Source: Tissierellia bacterium (GTDB lineage: Bacteria > Bacillota > Clostridia > Tissierellales > Peptoniphilaceae). From it: DNA of 64,000 bases. The notes under the pieces are model-generated. The model was given only the letters and a program-made list of their open reading frames with translations. It searched no databases and was not told the DNA's origin. Position 1 is the stretch's first letter. Every line of letters starts with the position of its first letter. The position numbers and the translations under genes were made by a program. Location of the stretch: positions 124,001 to 188,000 of the forward strand of contig JAUMWX010000001.1 in the NCBI GenBank assembly GCA_030529425.1. Direction: 5' to 3'. Below, in pieces: positions 43,065 through 51,453 of this stretch.

Positions 43065-43248
43065 ATGAAAATATTTTCCAAAGAAGGATATTAAATTTTA
43101 AAAATTTTTAACATTACTTAATTAGAATATGAGAACTAAGCATTTGTCCCTAAAATTAGCCGTTTATAAAGATTTGTAATTCTTGACAAAAAATATCGTA
43201 TCTTAAAATTTTTATTTGATAAAATTAGATTTATGAAAATATTTTCAT
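43065..43248. repeat. Two copies of an ATGAAAATATTTTC palindrome
   Basis: The 14-base ATGAAAATATTTTC occurs at 43065-43078 and again at 43233-43246, where it is part of the perfect 16-base palindrome ATGAAAATATTTTCAT. Both lie in the 333-base gap between the dehydrogenase and Abi genes, one near each promoter region. AT-rich sequence makes chance recurrence possible. A TTGACA at 43183-43188 and a TATAAT at 43276-43281 are the other visible elements; the Abi promoter is not clear. Confidence 0.4.
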
Positions 43249-43312
43249 GATATGGGATAGATGATGGTCTACATTTATAATGCTTTGTGCTAAAATAAAG
43301 TGGAGGTGAAAT

Positions 43313-44260
43313 ATGAAATATTTTATTACTATAGATGAGCAGGTTGCTCTGTTAAAAAGCAGGGGGCTTATCATTGATGATGAAGATTTGGCGAAGAAAA
43401 CGCTATTTAGATACAATTTTTATAAAGTTATAAACGGTACATATAAAATTTTTACGGATAACGAGAAATCAAAATATTACCCAAATACAAAGTTTGAATA
43501 TTTAATTGAAGTATATAAATTTGACAAGGAAATAAAGAAAAAACTTTTAGGAGCCACTCTGGAAGTCGAAAGAATTTTGAGGAGTATTGTGTCATATAAA
43601 TTTATGGAGAAGCATCCGGAAAAGGCAGCCTATTTGGATTATAGAAATTTTGATAACTCAAATAATATCGCCAAAAGCAATATACTTTCATTTGAAAAAG
43701 CGATAAATCAGTTTAGAGAAGAGATTAATTATCATAAATCCATAAATCATTATTTAAACAAGTATGGAAGCGTTCCGCTTTGGTTCATTATTAATTTCAT
43801 ATCATTTGGGAAATTAATTACTTTTTTTGAGTCTTTGAAGATGGAAGAGAAATTTGAAATAGCGGATGAATTCGAAGGATTTGTTGAAGAAAATATAGAA
43901 GAAGAGATAAGGTTCAGACTTAGCCCCAGAATTCTTAAATCCTTTTTAGAAAATGCAAAGGAACTCAGAAATATTTGTGCACATGACAATTTAATTTTGG
44001 GATATACATTTGAATTGGAAAATATATACTATAAGCCCATCCACGACATTTGGCAAAAGGAAGAAAACGAAAAGAGGAATCAATTATTTGACACTTTTTT
44101 GATACTTCAAGCATTGCTTCCTAAGGATCAATTCAATTCGATTAATCAGTCAATGTTAAAGAGAATAAATAGACTGAGAGAGAGGATTCCTAAGAAGGCT
44201 TTTATTAAAGTAATGGATTCAATAGGATTTCCGATCGATTACAATGGAGATATTTTATGA
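43313..44260 (+). CDS. Abi-family (Abi_2/AbiD/F-like) HEPN protein
   Basis: A 315-residue protein with the Abi_2 layout: an N-terminal segment with TIDEQVALLKSRGLII (about 6-21) and LFRYNFYKVINGTYKI (about 31-46), then a helical body. The R-x4-H motif RNICAH at 219-224, followed by DN, is the predicted HEPN ribonuclease site. Abi_2-type proteins are phage abortive-infection factors in lactococci. GGAGGTG gives a strong ribosome site. The stop overlaps the sbcD start by 4 bases (ATGA), so the three genes Abi-sbcD-sbcC look translationally coupled. A defence role is inference. Confidence 0.85.
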   Translation: MKYFITIDEQVALLKSRGLIIDDEDLAKKTLFRYNFYKVINGTYKIFTDNEKSKYYPNTKFEYLIEVYKFDKEIKKKLLGATLEVERILRSIVSYKFMEKHPEKAAYLDYRNFDNSNNIAKSNILSFEKAINQFREEINYHKSINHYLNKYGSVPLWFIINFISFGKLITFFESLKMEEKFEIADEFEGFVEENIEEEIRFRLSPRILKSFLENAKELRNICAHDNLILGYTFELENIYYKPIHDIWQKEENEKRNQLFDTFLILQALLPKDQFNSINQSMLKRINRLRERIPKKAFIKVMDSIGFPIDYNGDIL

Positions 44261-45393
44261 AATTTATACATTTAGCGGATCTGCATATAGGAAAGAGAGT
44301 AAATAATTTCAGTATGCTGGAAGATCAAAAATATGCTTTGAAAAACATAGTAAATTTGGCAAAAAAAGAAGAAGCGGATGCGATTTTGATAGCGGGAGAT
44401 GTCTTTGATACAACGGTTCCGTCCGGTGATTCCATAATGACTTTTGACAGTTTTATAACGGAATTGAATCAATTAGGGATTAAGATTTTGATAATCAGCG
44501 GAAACCATGATTCTTCCGAAAGATTGTCTTTTGCATCTTCAATGTTGGAAAAATCAAATATATTCATATCAAAACCTTATTCGGGAAATATAGAAAGGAT
44601 AATTTTAGAGGATGAATACGGAAATATCAACTTCTATCTTTTTCCCTATGTTAAGCCGGTACAGGTGAAGAGGTATTTTAAAGATTGTAATATTGAGAAT
44701 TTCAATGAAGCTGCTAAGGTTATTTTAGACAATATATTTATTGATGATTCACAGAGAAATATAATTTTAAGTCATCAATTTGTATTGGGGGCAAGCAGAT
44801 CGGAGTCTGAAGAGATATATGCGGGCGGATTGGAGGCTGTTTCTGCCGATTTATATGAAAAATTTGATTACATTGCCATGGGGCATATACATAAAAAACA
44901 ATATTTCTTGGGAGGGAAACTGCGTTACAGCGGCTCTCTTTTGAAATATTCGGCATCAGAAGTCGGGTATGATAAAAAAATTACCATTGTTGAAATCGGT
45001 AAAAAAGGGGAAATGGAAGTAACTGAACATGAGATAGATTATTTGAGAGATATGAGAGTTTTGATGGGAAATTTTGAGGATGTTGAAAAATTTGCGAAAA
45101 ATGATGATTCAAGGCAAGATTATATGCATATAACACTTTATGATGAAGATGAGGTTTTGGACGGAATATCAATATTGAGGGAACATTATCCCAATATTAT
45201 GAGTTTGAAATATGAAAATTCAAAAACCAAATATTCGGATTCGGATATAATCAACAGAAATGTGGAGCTGAAAAATCCTTTGGAAATATTTGAAGAATTT
45301 TATTTAATCAGAAACGGGATTGAATTGAGTGAATCCAAAAAAGAGATTATATCCAACATAATCGGAGAAGTTTGGGGGAAAAATGAGAGCTAG
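44257..45393 (+). CDS. sbcD: Exonuclease subunit SbcD
   Basis: A 378-residue Mre11-type phosphoesterase. All metal motifs are visible: HLADLHIG (5-12), AGDVFD, SGNHDS, SHQF and GHIHKKQ. With SbcC it forms the nuclease that opens hairpins and processes DNA ends. It starts within the stop of the Abi gene and overlaps sbcC by 11 bases. Confidence 0.96.
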   Translation: MKFIHLADLHIGKRVNNFSMLEDQKYALKNIVNLAKKEEADAILIAGDVFDTTVPSGDSIMTFDSFITELNQLGIKILIISGNHDSSERLSFASSMLEKSNIFISKPYSGNIERIILEDEYGNINFYLFPYVKPVQVKRYFKDCNIENFNEAAKVILDNIFIDDSQRNIILSHQFVLGASRSESEEIYAGGLEAVSADLYEKFDYIAMGHIHKKQYFLGGKLRYSGSLLKYSASEVGYDKKITIVEIGKKGEMEVTEHEIDYLRDMRVLMGNFEDVEKFAKNDDSRQDYMHITLYDEDEVLDGISILREHYPNIMSLKYENSKTKYSDSDIINRNVELKNPLEIFEEFYLIRNGIELSESKKEIISNIIGEVWGKNES

Positions 45394-48112
45394 AAAATTA
45401 GTGATTCAGGCATTTGGACCTTTTGTAAATAAGGTTGAAATAGACTTTGACAATTTCGGGAATAACGGAATTTATTTGATTAGCGGAGATACCGGAGCGG
45501 GAAAGACCACGATATTTGACGCAATATCTTTTGCTTTATTTGATTCGTCCAGCGGCGGTAAAAGAGAGAGTAAGATGTTTCGTTCAACATTTGCCGATGA
45601 TGATGTGGATACATTTGTCGAATATATATTTGAATATAAAAATAAGGAATACCGAATAATCAGAAATCCTCAATATATGAGAAAATCTAAAAGAGGATCG
45701 GGGCTTACGGAACAAAAGTCCGATGCAAATCTATATCTTCCAAGCGGGGATATAGTATCGGGAGTTACAGGAGTAAACAGGTATATAGAGAATCTGTTGG
45801 GAGTGAATGAAATTCAGTTTAAGCAAATAGTTATGCTTGCTCAAGGTGATTTTTTAAGATTAATTCATTCAAAAAACGAGGACAGGCAGGAGTTGTTCAG
45901 AAAGATTTTTTCCACCGAAAAATATTCCGAATTGGAACAAAAAATTAAGAATCTGTATTCCGAGCTGAAAACAAAATTCGAAATTCTAAAAAGAGATTTT
46001 AAAAACATAGTATCCGAGATTGAAATTGAAGGATATGAAGCTTCCGAGAATTGGAAGTTCGGAGATGAAATTTTAGAAAAATTAGACATATGGTTAAAAA
46101 TGTCGGAAGATGAACTTGAAAAGAATAAAGAAAGAGGAATTAAATTACAAAAAGAAATAACGGACAATTCGATATTGATAGAAAATGTAATAAATTACTA
46201 TAAAAACAAAGGTCTGCTTTCGAAATTGAGAGAAAGAAATGAAGAATTGAACAGAGAATATTCGGAGTTGGAAGAGAAGTCAAAGAGTATCCCCAAACTT
46301 AATGAACAGAGATTGCAGACTGAGAAAAACTTAATTAAATACAGGAATGATTTAAAAGAGTTGAATATACTCGATGAAATTATAAAAGAGATTGGAAAAA
46401 TAAAAAATGAAATAAAAAAAGTTGACTGTTTGGAGTCGGATTTAACGGAAATCGAAAACTCTTACAAGAAAGAAATTTCAAAAATCAATGATTTTGTGGA
46501 AAAAAATCTGGGTTGTGAAGTCGGTCTAATAAATGACATAAACTTGATAAAGGAATATGAGAAAAAAACTTTGGATCTGATAAATACAAAAAAAGAATAT
46601 TCTTCCTATTCCGATCAACTGAAAACGATAGAGGTTTTGAAAAAAAGATTTGAAGAAGATTGTGAAAAAATACAAAAGCTTGAATTTAAAAGAATGGGCA
46701 TGGAGAATTTGTATTTTACCGCACAAGCCGGAATTTTAGCGAGTAATTTAATCGAAGGTGAAAAATGTCCCGTATGCGGTTCCACTAACCATCCGGAAAA
46801 AGCAAAATTGTCGGGAGGTGTTCCAAATAGAGATGAAATCGAAAAAATAAAACTGGAGATAGACGAATTTTCAGGCAAGAGGGAGATGAATTCATCAAGA
46901 CTATCACGGATGAGTGGAGAAAATGTACAGTTATTAAAGAAAATTCAAGACAATTTATCAAAACTTGAAATTGATATATTATCAATAGAGGAATTGGATT
47001 TGTTAATTTTGAAAACGGAGACTGAAAAAGAAACTGTTTTTAAATCTTTGGAAAATCACAAAAAAATAAAATCTCTTGTGGAGTCGGGAAGAAAAAAAAT
47101 ACCTGAATTAAATAAATTATTGGAAGAAAACTCGAAAAAGATTCAAGAAAACAAGTTGAAAAAAGCGGCTTTGATTGAAAGGCAAAAATCTTTGGAAGAG
47201 CAAGCTGAGAAAAAGAAAAAAGAAATTACGGATTCGGATGTATCAGGTATTAAAAAAATAATTAAAAATAGTGAAAATGAATTAAAAAAAATATCTGAAT
47301 TTGTGGAAAAAGTTAGGGAAGATCTCGAAAAGTCAAAGATTGACATAGCGAAAAATCAGGAAAATATAAAATCCGTTTCTAAAAGCCTTGACGATAAATT
47401 TGCTTTGGATTTAAATGAACTTGATCTCAAATCAAAAAATCTTAATACCGAGATAAATTCTGCAAGAGAACAGTATAAAAATCTTAGTATTCAAATGTCA
47501 AAAAACCACAACATTAGAAATAAACTTTCTGAATTGATAAGCGAAATATCCTTAGATTCGGTAAGCTTATCGGATGTTTCGGATATTTATCAAACCGTTA
47601 CAGGGAGAATAGCGGGAAAGGACAATATAAAGTTTGAAGTATATGTCCAAATGAAATTTTTTGAAGAAATAATCAATCGTTCAAATGTAAGATTTATCGA
47701 AATGACAAATGGAAAATTCAGATTAAAAAGGAAGGAAATTTCCGATAACAAGACATCTCAGGCAGGATTGGAATTTGAGGTATTTGATACCAATAGCGGG
47801 AAATGCCGGGACATTAAAACTCTTTCGGGAGGTGAATCTTTCCAAGCCGCGTTGTCATTGGCATTGGGACTGTCTGATACGGTCCAGATGAATTCGGGAG
47901 GAGTGGAAATTAATAATATGTTTGTTGATGAGGGATTTGGAACGCTTGATTCCGAATCTTTGAACAAGGTCATGAGAAGTTTGTTCAAATTGAGCGAGAG
48001 CAATAAGTTAATAGGGATTATTTCTCATGTAGAAAAGCTTAAAGAAGTCATAGACAAAAAAATAATTGTGACAAAGTCTAAAGACGGAACGAGCAGTGTT
48101 CAGGCATCTTAA
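45383..48112 (+). CDS. sbcC: ATPase subunit SbcC
   Basis: A 909-residue Rad50-type SMC-like ATPase: Walker A GDTGAGKT (35-42), long coiled coils on either side of a zinc hook CPVC (462-465), the ABC signature LSGGESFQAALSLALG and Walker B in MFVDEGFGTLD near the C-terminus. The LAQGDFLRL motif (about 152-160) is typical of SbcC. It acts with SbcD on DNA ends and hairpins. It has no dedicated Shine-Dalgarno beyond GGGGG within sbcD, in line with coupling. Confidence 0.96.
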   Translation: MRARKLVIQAFGPFVNKVEIDFDNFGNNGIYLISGDTGAGKTTIFDAISFALFDSSSGGKRESKMFRSTFADDDVDTFVEYIFEYKNKEYRIIRNPQYMRKSKRGSGLTEQKSDANLYLPSGDIVSGVTGVNRYIENLLGVNEIQFKQIVMLAQGDFLRLIHSKNEDRQELFRKIFSTEKYSELEQKIKNLYSELKTKFEILKRDFKNIVSEIEIEGYEASENWKFGDEILEKLDIWLKMSEDELEKNKERGIKLQKEITDNSILIENVINYYKNKGLLSKLRERNEELNREYSELEEKSKSIPKLNEQRLQTEKNLIKYRNDLKELNILDEIIKEIGKIKNEIKKVDCLESDLTEIENSYKKEISKINDFVEKNLGCEVGLINDINLIKEYEKKTLDLINTKKEYSSYSDQLKTIEVLKKRFEEDCEKIQKLEFKRMGMENLYFTAQAGILASNLIEGEKCPVCGSTNHPEKAKLSGGVPNRDEIEKIKLEIDEFSGKREMNSSRLSRMSGENVQLLKKIQDNLSKLEIDILSIEELDLLILKTETEKETVFKSLENHKKIKSLVESGRKKIPELNKLLEENSKKIQENKLKKAALIERQKSLEEQAEKKKKEITDSDVSGIKKIIKNSENELKKISEFVEKVREDLEKSKIDIAKNQENIKSVSKSLDDKFALDLNELDLKSKNLNTEINSAREQYKNLSIQMSKNHNIRNKLSELISEISLDSVSLSDVSDIYQTVTGRIAGKDNIKFEVYVQMKFFEEIINRSNVRFIEMTNGKFRLKRKEISDNKTSQAGLEFEVFDTNSGKCRDIKTLSGGESFQAALSLALGLSDTVQMNSGGVEINNMFVDEGFGTLDSESLNKVMRSLFKLSESNKLIGIISHVEKLKEVIDKKIIVTKSKDGTSSVQAS

Positions 48113-48125
48113 AATATTCAATTAA

Positions 48126-48160
48126 AAATAAGTGTGTTTTAAGAATAAACACACTTATTT
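48126..48160 (+). terminator. Terminator after sbcC
   Basis: Perfect 14-bp stem AAATAAGTGTGTTT (48126-48139) with AAACACACTTATTT (48147-48160), followed by TTT. Confidence 0.88.
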
Positions 48161-48183
48161 TTTCGATCGATGTCATCATACAG

Positions 48184-48189
48184 TATACT
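48184..48189 (+). promoter_or_regulatory. -10 candidate for the structured RNA
   Basis: TATACT just after the sbcC terminator, immediately upstream of the structured segment; the -35 would fall in the T-rich terminator tail and is poor. Confidence 0.35.
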
Positions 48190-48349
48190 CATCTATGGGT
48201 GAGAGAACCATGAGATAGAGATGAGGTAACTGCAAACTATTGACAGCTCTAAATAGTTTAGGTATGTATAGAGCGATGACTACCTTATACACAAACAAAA
48301 ATCTGTAACTGGATAGCAAAGGATGAGTGGCCTGCTCAAGATTTTTGTT
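48190..48349 (+). ncRNA. Structured RNA candidate with H-type pseudoknot
   Basis: This 160-base segment is less AT-rich than its surroundings and can form nested, mutually compatible helices. Stem AAACTATT (48234-48241) pairs with AATAGTTT (48252-48259), and its loop sequence GCTCTA (48246-48251) pairs with TAGAGC (48269-48274), a textbook H-type pseudoknot with coaxial stems. AGGTA (48224-48228) with TACCT (48281-48285) encloses it. Upstream, CATC...GATG (48190-48223) encloses a small ATGG/CCAT hairpin. Downstream, AACAAAAATCT (48294-48304) with AGATTTTTGTT (48339-48349) is a perfect 11-bp stem around a G-rich loop. I cannot assign a family; the raiA motif is one class to test. It lies between the sbcC terminator and the metNIQ promoter. 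Confidence 0.6.
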
Positions 48350-48492
48350 ATAAATGATATCACTTTGCCTGAAATTATAATAACATTTTTTTAGATATTA
48401 AAACTGTCATTAATATTAAAAAATATTAATGACAATCTTTGGACTGCTAATGACAAGATTTAAACAAATATGTAATAAAAGCCTTATTGTGT

Positions 48493-48508
48493 TATAATTG
48501 TGTATAAT
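48493..48508 (+). promoter_or_regulatory. metNIQ promoter, two -10 boxes
   Basis: Consensus TATAAT occurs twice, at 48493-48498 and 48503-48508, 24-39 bases before the metN ATG; the matching -35 elements are weak. The leader is too short for a riboswitch. Confidence 0.5.
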
Positions 48509-48531
48509 TAATTTGCCAAGTGGAGTATATT

Positions 48532-49533
48532 ATGATAAAAGTTGAGAATTTAGTCAAAACTTATAATGTTTCAGATAAAGAATTCAGAGCTTTGGACGAA
48601 GTTTCTTTTGAAGTAAATAGGGGTGAAATTTTCGGAATTATAGGTTTGAGCGGAGCCGGTAAATCCACGCTTGTCAGATGTATCAACAGATTGGAAGAAC
48701 CTGATGACGGTAAAATTCTTATAGAGGGAAAAAACATACTTAGCATGAATGCCAAGGAGATTTCTACTCAAAGAAAAAAAATGTCTATGATTTTTCAGTC
48801 ATTTAATCTTTTTAATCAAAAGACAGTATTTAAAAATATCGCATATCCTTTAGAAATAGATGGCGTTTCCAAAAATGAAATTGAAGATAGAGTAAATAAA
48901 TTACTAAAATTTATTGATTTGGAATCGAAGAAAGACGAATATCCTTCAAGACTTTCAGGAGGACAAAAGCAAAGAGTTGCGATTGCGAGAGCTCTTGTTG
49001 GAAATCCTCAGATTCTATTATCCGATGAGTCCACATCGGCACTTGATCCTGCAAATACAAAGGTTATTTTGGATATTTTGAAAAAGGCCGTTAAGGAGTT
49101 TAATCTGACTATTATAATGATTACTCATCAAATGGAAGTTGCGAAGGCAATTTGTGACAGAATTGCGGTAATGGAGCATGGAAAAATTGTTGAAGAAAAT
49201 GATGTGGAGAATCTTTTTACAAATCCTAAGCATCCGATTACGAAGGCTTTCGTTAGAGGAACCGAAAATTTATCTGCAGTGAAATTTGAAAAAAACAGCA
49301 AGTCGGTAATGGTGACGCTTAATTTTGATGCGAACACGGCAAACAGTCCGATAGTAAGTAAAGTTATTAAAACATTTAATGTTGATATAAATATTTTGTC
49401 CGGGAAAATAAACAGATTGAAGGACAATACTGCGGGATTTTTAACCGTTGAGATACTTGGAGATAAGTCTGAAATAGACAAGGCGATGGAGATGTTCAGA
49501 AATGAAAATGTTATTGTGGAGGTGATGAGATGA
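48532..49533 (+). CDS. metN: Methionine ABC transporter ATPase
   Basis: A 333-residue ATPase with Walker A GLSGAGKST, signature LSGGQKQR and the MetN-type Walker B ILLSDESTSALD. The C-terminal extension (about 255-333) is the NIL regulatory domain, which senses methionine in homologues. A GTG at 48520 is in frame, but GGAG at 48522-48525 fits ATG 48532. It overlaps metI (ATGA). Confidence 0.95.
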   Translation: MIKVENLVKTYNVSDKEFRALDEVSFEVNRGEIFGIIGLSGAGKSTLVRCINRLEEPDDGKILIEGKNILSMNAKEISTQRKKMSMIFQSFNLFNQKTVFKNIAYPLEIDGVSKNEIEDRVNKLLKFIDLESKKDEYPSRLSGGQKQRVAIARALVGNPQILLSDESTSALDPANTKVILDILKKAVKEFNLTIIMITHQMEVAKAICDRIAVMEHGKIVEENDVENLFTNPKHPITKAFVRGTENLSAVKFEKNSKSVMVTLNFDANTANSPIVSKVIKTFNVDINILSGKINRLKDNTAGFLTVEILGDKSEIDKAMEMFRNENVIVEVMR

Positions 49534-50171
49534 TAGATACGCTTATACAATCCACATTGGAAACATTATATATGGTATTTACATCCGCTTTTTTTGCATT
49601 CCTTATAGGCTTGCCGATGGCAATAGTTCTTTTTGTTACCAGACAAGGCGGACTCAGAGAAAATATTGTGATATTCAACATATTTGATTTTGTTATAAAT
49701 ATTTTCAGATCGATACCTTTTATAATTTTGTTGATATTGATTTTACCGTTGACCACGCTTATAGTGGGAAAAAGTATAGGGAGTACGGCGGCGATTGTCC
49801 CTTTGACATTTGCATCCGCACCTTTTATGGCCAGAATGTTTGAAGGATCTTTTTTGAAGATAGACAGACAAATAATTGAAGCTGCGAAATCCATGGGATC
49901 GACAAATTCGGAAATAATATTCAAAGTTCTTATACCGGAGGCGATGCCTTACTTGGTAAGTGATGTAACCATTACAATCATCAATCTTATAGGATATTCT
50001 GCGATGGCGGGAAGCGTAGGCGGTGGAGGAATCGGAAGTATGGCGATACGATTCGGGCTTTATAATTATAAGATTGACTACCTGATAGCCGCAGTTGTTA
50101 CAATAATAATTTTAGTACAATTAATTCAAATTTTTGGTACATTCGTATCAAATAAAATAAATAAAAGATAG
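49530..50171 (+). CDS. metI: Methionine ABC transporter permease
   Basis: A 213-residue permease with about five transmembrane helices and the EAA-like loop EAAKSMGSTNSEIIFKVLIPEA (split: EAAKSMGST, IIFKVLIPEA). The GYSAMAGSVGGGGIG motif near the C-terminus is characteristic of MetI. It is translationally coupled to metN. Confidence 0.95.
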   Translation: MIDTLIQSTLETLYMVFTSAFFAFLIGLPMAIVLFVTRQGGLRENIVIFNIFDFVINIFRSIPFIILLILILPLTTLIVGKSIGSTAAIVPLTFASAPFMARMFEGSFLKIDRQIIEAAKSMGSTNSEIIFKVLIPEAMPYLVSDVTITIINLIGYSAMAGSVGGGGIGSMAIRFGLYNYKIDYLIAAVVTIIILVQLIQIFGTFVSNKINKR

Positions 50172-50184
50172 GAGTAATGTAGAT

Positions 50185-50982
50185 ATGAAAAAGAAAATAA
50201 TTACATTGTTTTTTGTGATAGCGCTATTGGTTGTTGCATGTTCACCAAAACAATCTAATCAAACAAATAAAATAAAAATAGGAGTATCACCTGTACCTCA
50301 TGCAGAAATAGCGGAATTGGTGAAAACTGAATTGGCTAAAGAGGGTGTGGAGTTGGAAATTGTAATATTTGACGACTATGTTTTGCCGAATATGGGATTG
50401 CAAGACAAATCAATCGACGCAAATTTCTTCCAACATATTCCATATATGGAAACTTTTATGAAAGAAAAAGGTGCCGAGTTTGTATCTTTGGGTGGAGTTC
50501 ATGTTGAGCCTATCGCTTTATATTCGACAAAGGTAAAAGACATAAAAGAGTTTAAAGAAGGAGCTGAAATTTTGATTCCGTTAGATCCTTCAAACCAATC
50601 CAGAGCACTATTTTTATTGCAACAAAACGGATTGATCAAACTTAAAGATGGCGTTGGAGCGACAGTAACGGAAGCTGACATTGTTGAAAATCCTAAAAAG
50701 ATTAAATTTACAGCCGTTGAAGCTGCGTTGTTGACAAAGGCTTATAAGGATGTTGACGGAGCCGTAATAAACTCAAATTATGCTTTAAACAGTCAGTTAA
50801 ATCCTTTAAAAGACGGATTGGTGATTGAAGGCTCTGAATCCAAATATGCAAATATTATAGCTGTTAGAAAGGAAGATGCCGAAAAAGAAGTTTTTAAAAA
50901 ACTTATTAAAGCATTCCAATCAGAACAGGTAAAGAAATTTATCGAAGAAAAATATAAGGGAGCTGTGGTTCCTGCATTTTAA
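50185..50982 (+). CDS. metQ: Methionine-binding lipoprotein
   Basis: A 265-residue MetQ/NlpA-family binding protein with the lipobox VVACS (lipidated Cys at about 19). Family motifs VSPVPHAEI, DYVLPN and DANFFQHIPYM are present. It delivers methionine to MetNI. It lies 13 bases after metI. There is no S-box or Met T-box upstream of the operon. Confidence 0.95.
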   Translation: MKKKIITLFFVIALLVVACSPKQSNQTNKIKIGVSPVPHAEIAELVKTELAKEGVELEIVIFDDYVLPNMGLQDKSIDANFFQHIPYMETFMKEKGAEFVSLGGVHVEPIALYSTKVKDIKEFKEGAEILIPLDPSNQSRALFLLQQNGLIKLKDGVGATVTEADIVENPKKIKFTAVEAALLTKAYKDVDGAVINSNYALNSQLNPLKDGLVIEGSESKYANIIAVRKEDAEKEVFKKLIKAFQSEQVKKFIEEKYKGAVVPAF

Positions 50983-51059
50983 CAAGATTGTTGTTTGTAA
51001 GCATCTTTTGTTAAATCCTGTCAAAATACCGTGATGAGGAATAAAAGTAAATAATTGCG

Positions 51060-51082
51060 AGGCTGAGATAAAATCTTAGCCT
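51060..51082 (+). terminator. Terminator after metQ
   Basis: Stem AGGCTGAGAT (51060-51069) with ATCTTAGCCT (51073-51082), one G-U pair, an AAA loop and T7. Confidence 0.85.
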
Positions 51083-51097
51083 TTTTTTATTTTGATA

Positions 51098-51126
51098 TTG
51101 ACAATTTAATATGCATATTATATTAT
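51098..51126 (+). promoter_or_regulatory. Promoter of the second T-box leader
   Basis: A perfect TTGACA (51098-51103), a 17-base spacer and TATTAT (51121-51126). Confidence 0.78.
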
Positions 51127-51139
51127 TGTTTACAAATCA

Positions 51140-51437
51140 GTGAAGCAAAGATTAGTCAATATAAAGTTTTCAGCGAGTTGTGGACGGTGTGAGGCAATAG
51201 ACGGATTATTGATGAAGAGAGTTGTGGAGATGAATGGGACAAAGAGAAGTCGAGTATCTCATTCCGCTAAATGGCGTTATATTTTGAGTGATCATTGGAT
51301 TAAAAGAGTGGTACTGCGGTTTGAAGAATCGTCTCTTTAGGGGTGATCTTTTTTTTTACCGAAAAATGATTTTAATCCATGATTAATTAGAGTGGCACCA
51401 CGGAAAATTCGTCTCTAGGGATGGATTTTCCTTTTTT
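51140..51437 (+). promoter_or_regulatory. Partial tandem T-box: one Stem I, two antiterminator modules
   Basis: Stem I is marked by AGCGAG (51172-51177), a GGTGTGAG distal loop and pairs GCAA/TTGT (51145-51148 with 51222-51225) and TCAATA/TATTGA (51156-51161 with 51207-51212). Specifier-loop strand GAAGAGAG (51214-51221) gives AGA (Arg) at positions 5-7 by the glyQS alignment, a tentative call. A first T-box, TGGTACTGCGG at 51309-51319, is followed by a GATCA/TGATC stem (51290-51294 with 51344-51348) and T9. Only about 35 bases later a second T-box, TGGCACCACGG at 51393-51403, is followed by a GGAAAAT/ATTTTCC terminator (51402-51408 with 51425-51431) and T6. No second Stem I fits in the gap. 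UGGU and UGGC predict A73 and G73 tRNAs respectively. Confidence 0.82.
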
Positions 51438-51453
51438 ATTTATGGAGGAGAAT

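Noticed and set aside
48113..48531. A SAM riboswitch or methionine T-box before metNIQ
   Set aside because: None of the S-box signatures or T-box motifs is present, and a promoter lies between the structured RNA and metN.
51140..51340. A 66-codon open frame in the second T-box leader
   Set aside because: It lies entirely in the Stem I and first T-box region, whose conserved RNA motifs explain the sequence; no ribosome site.
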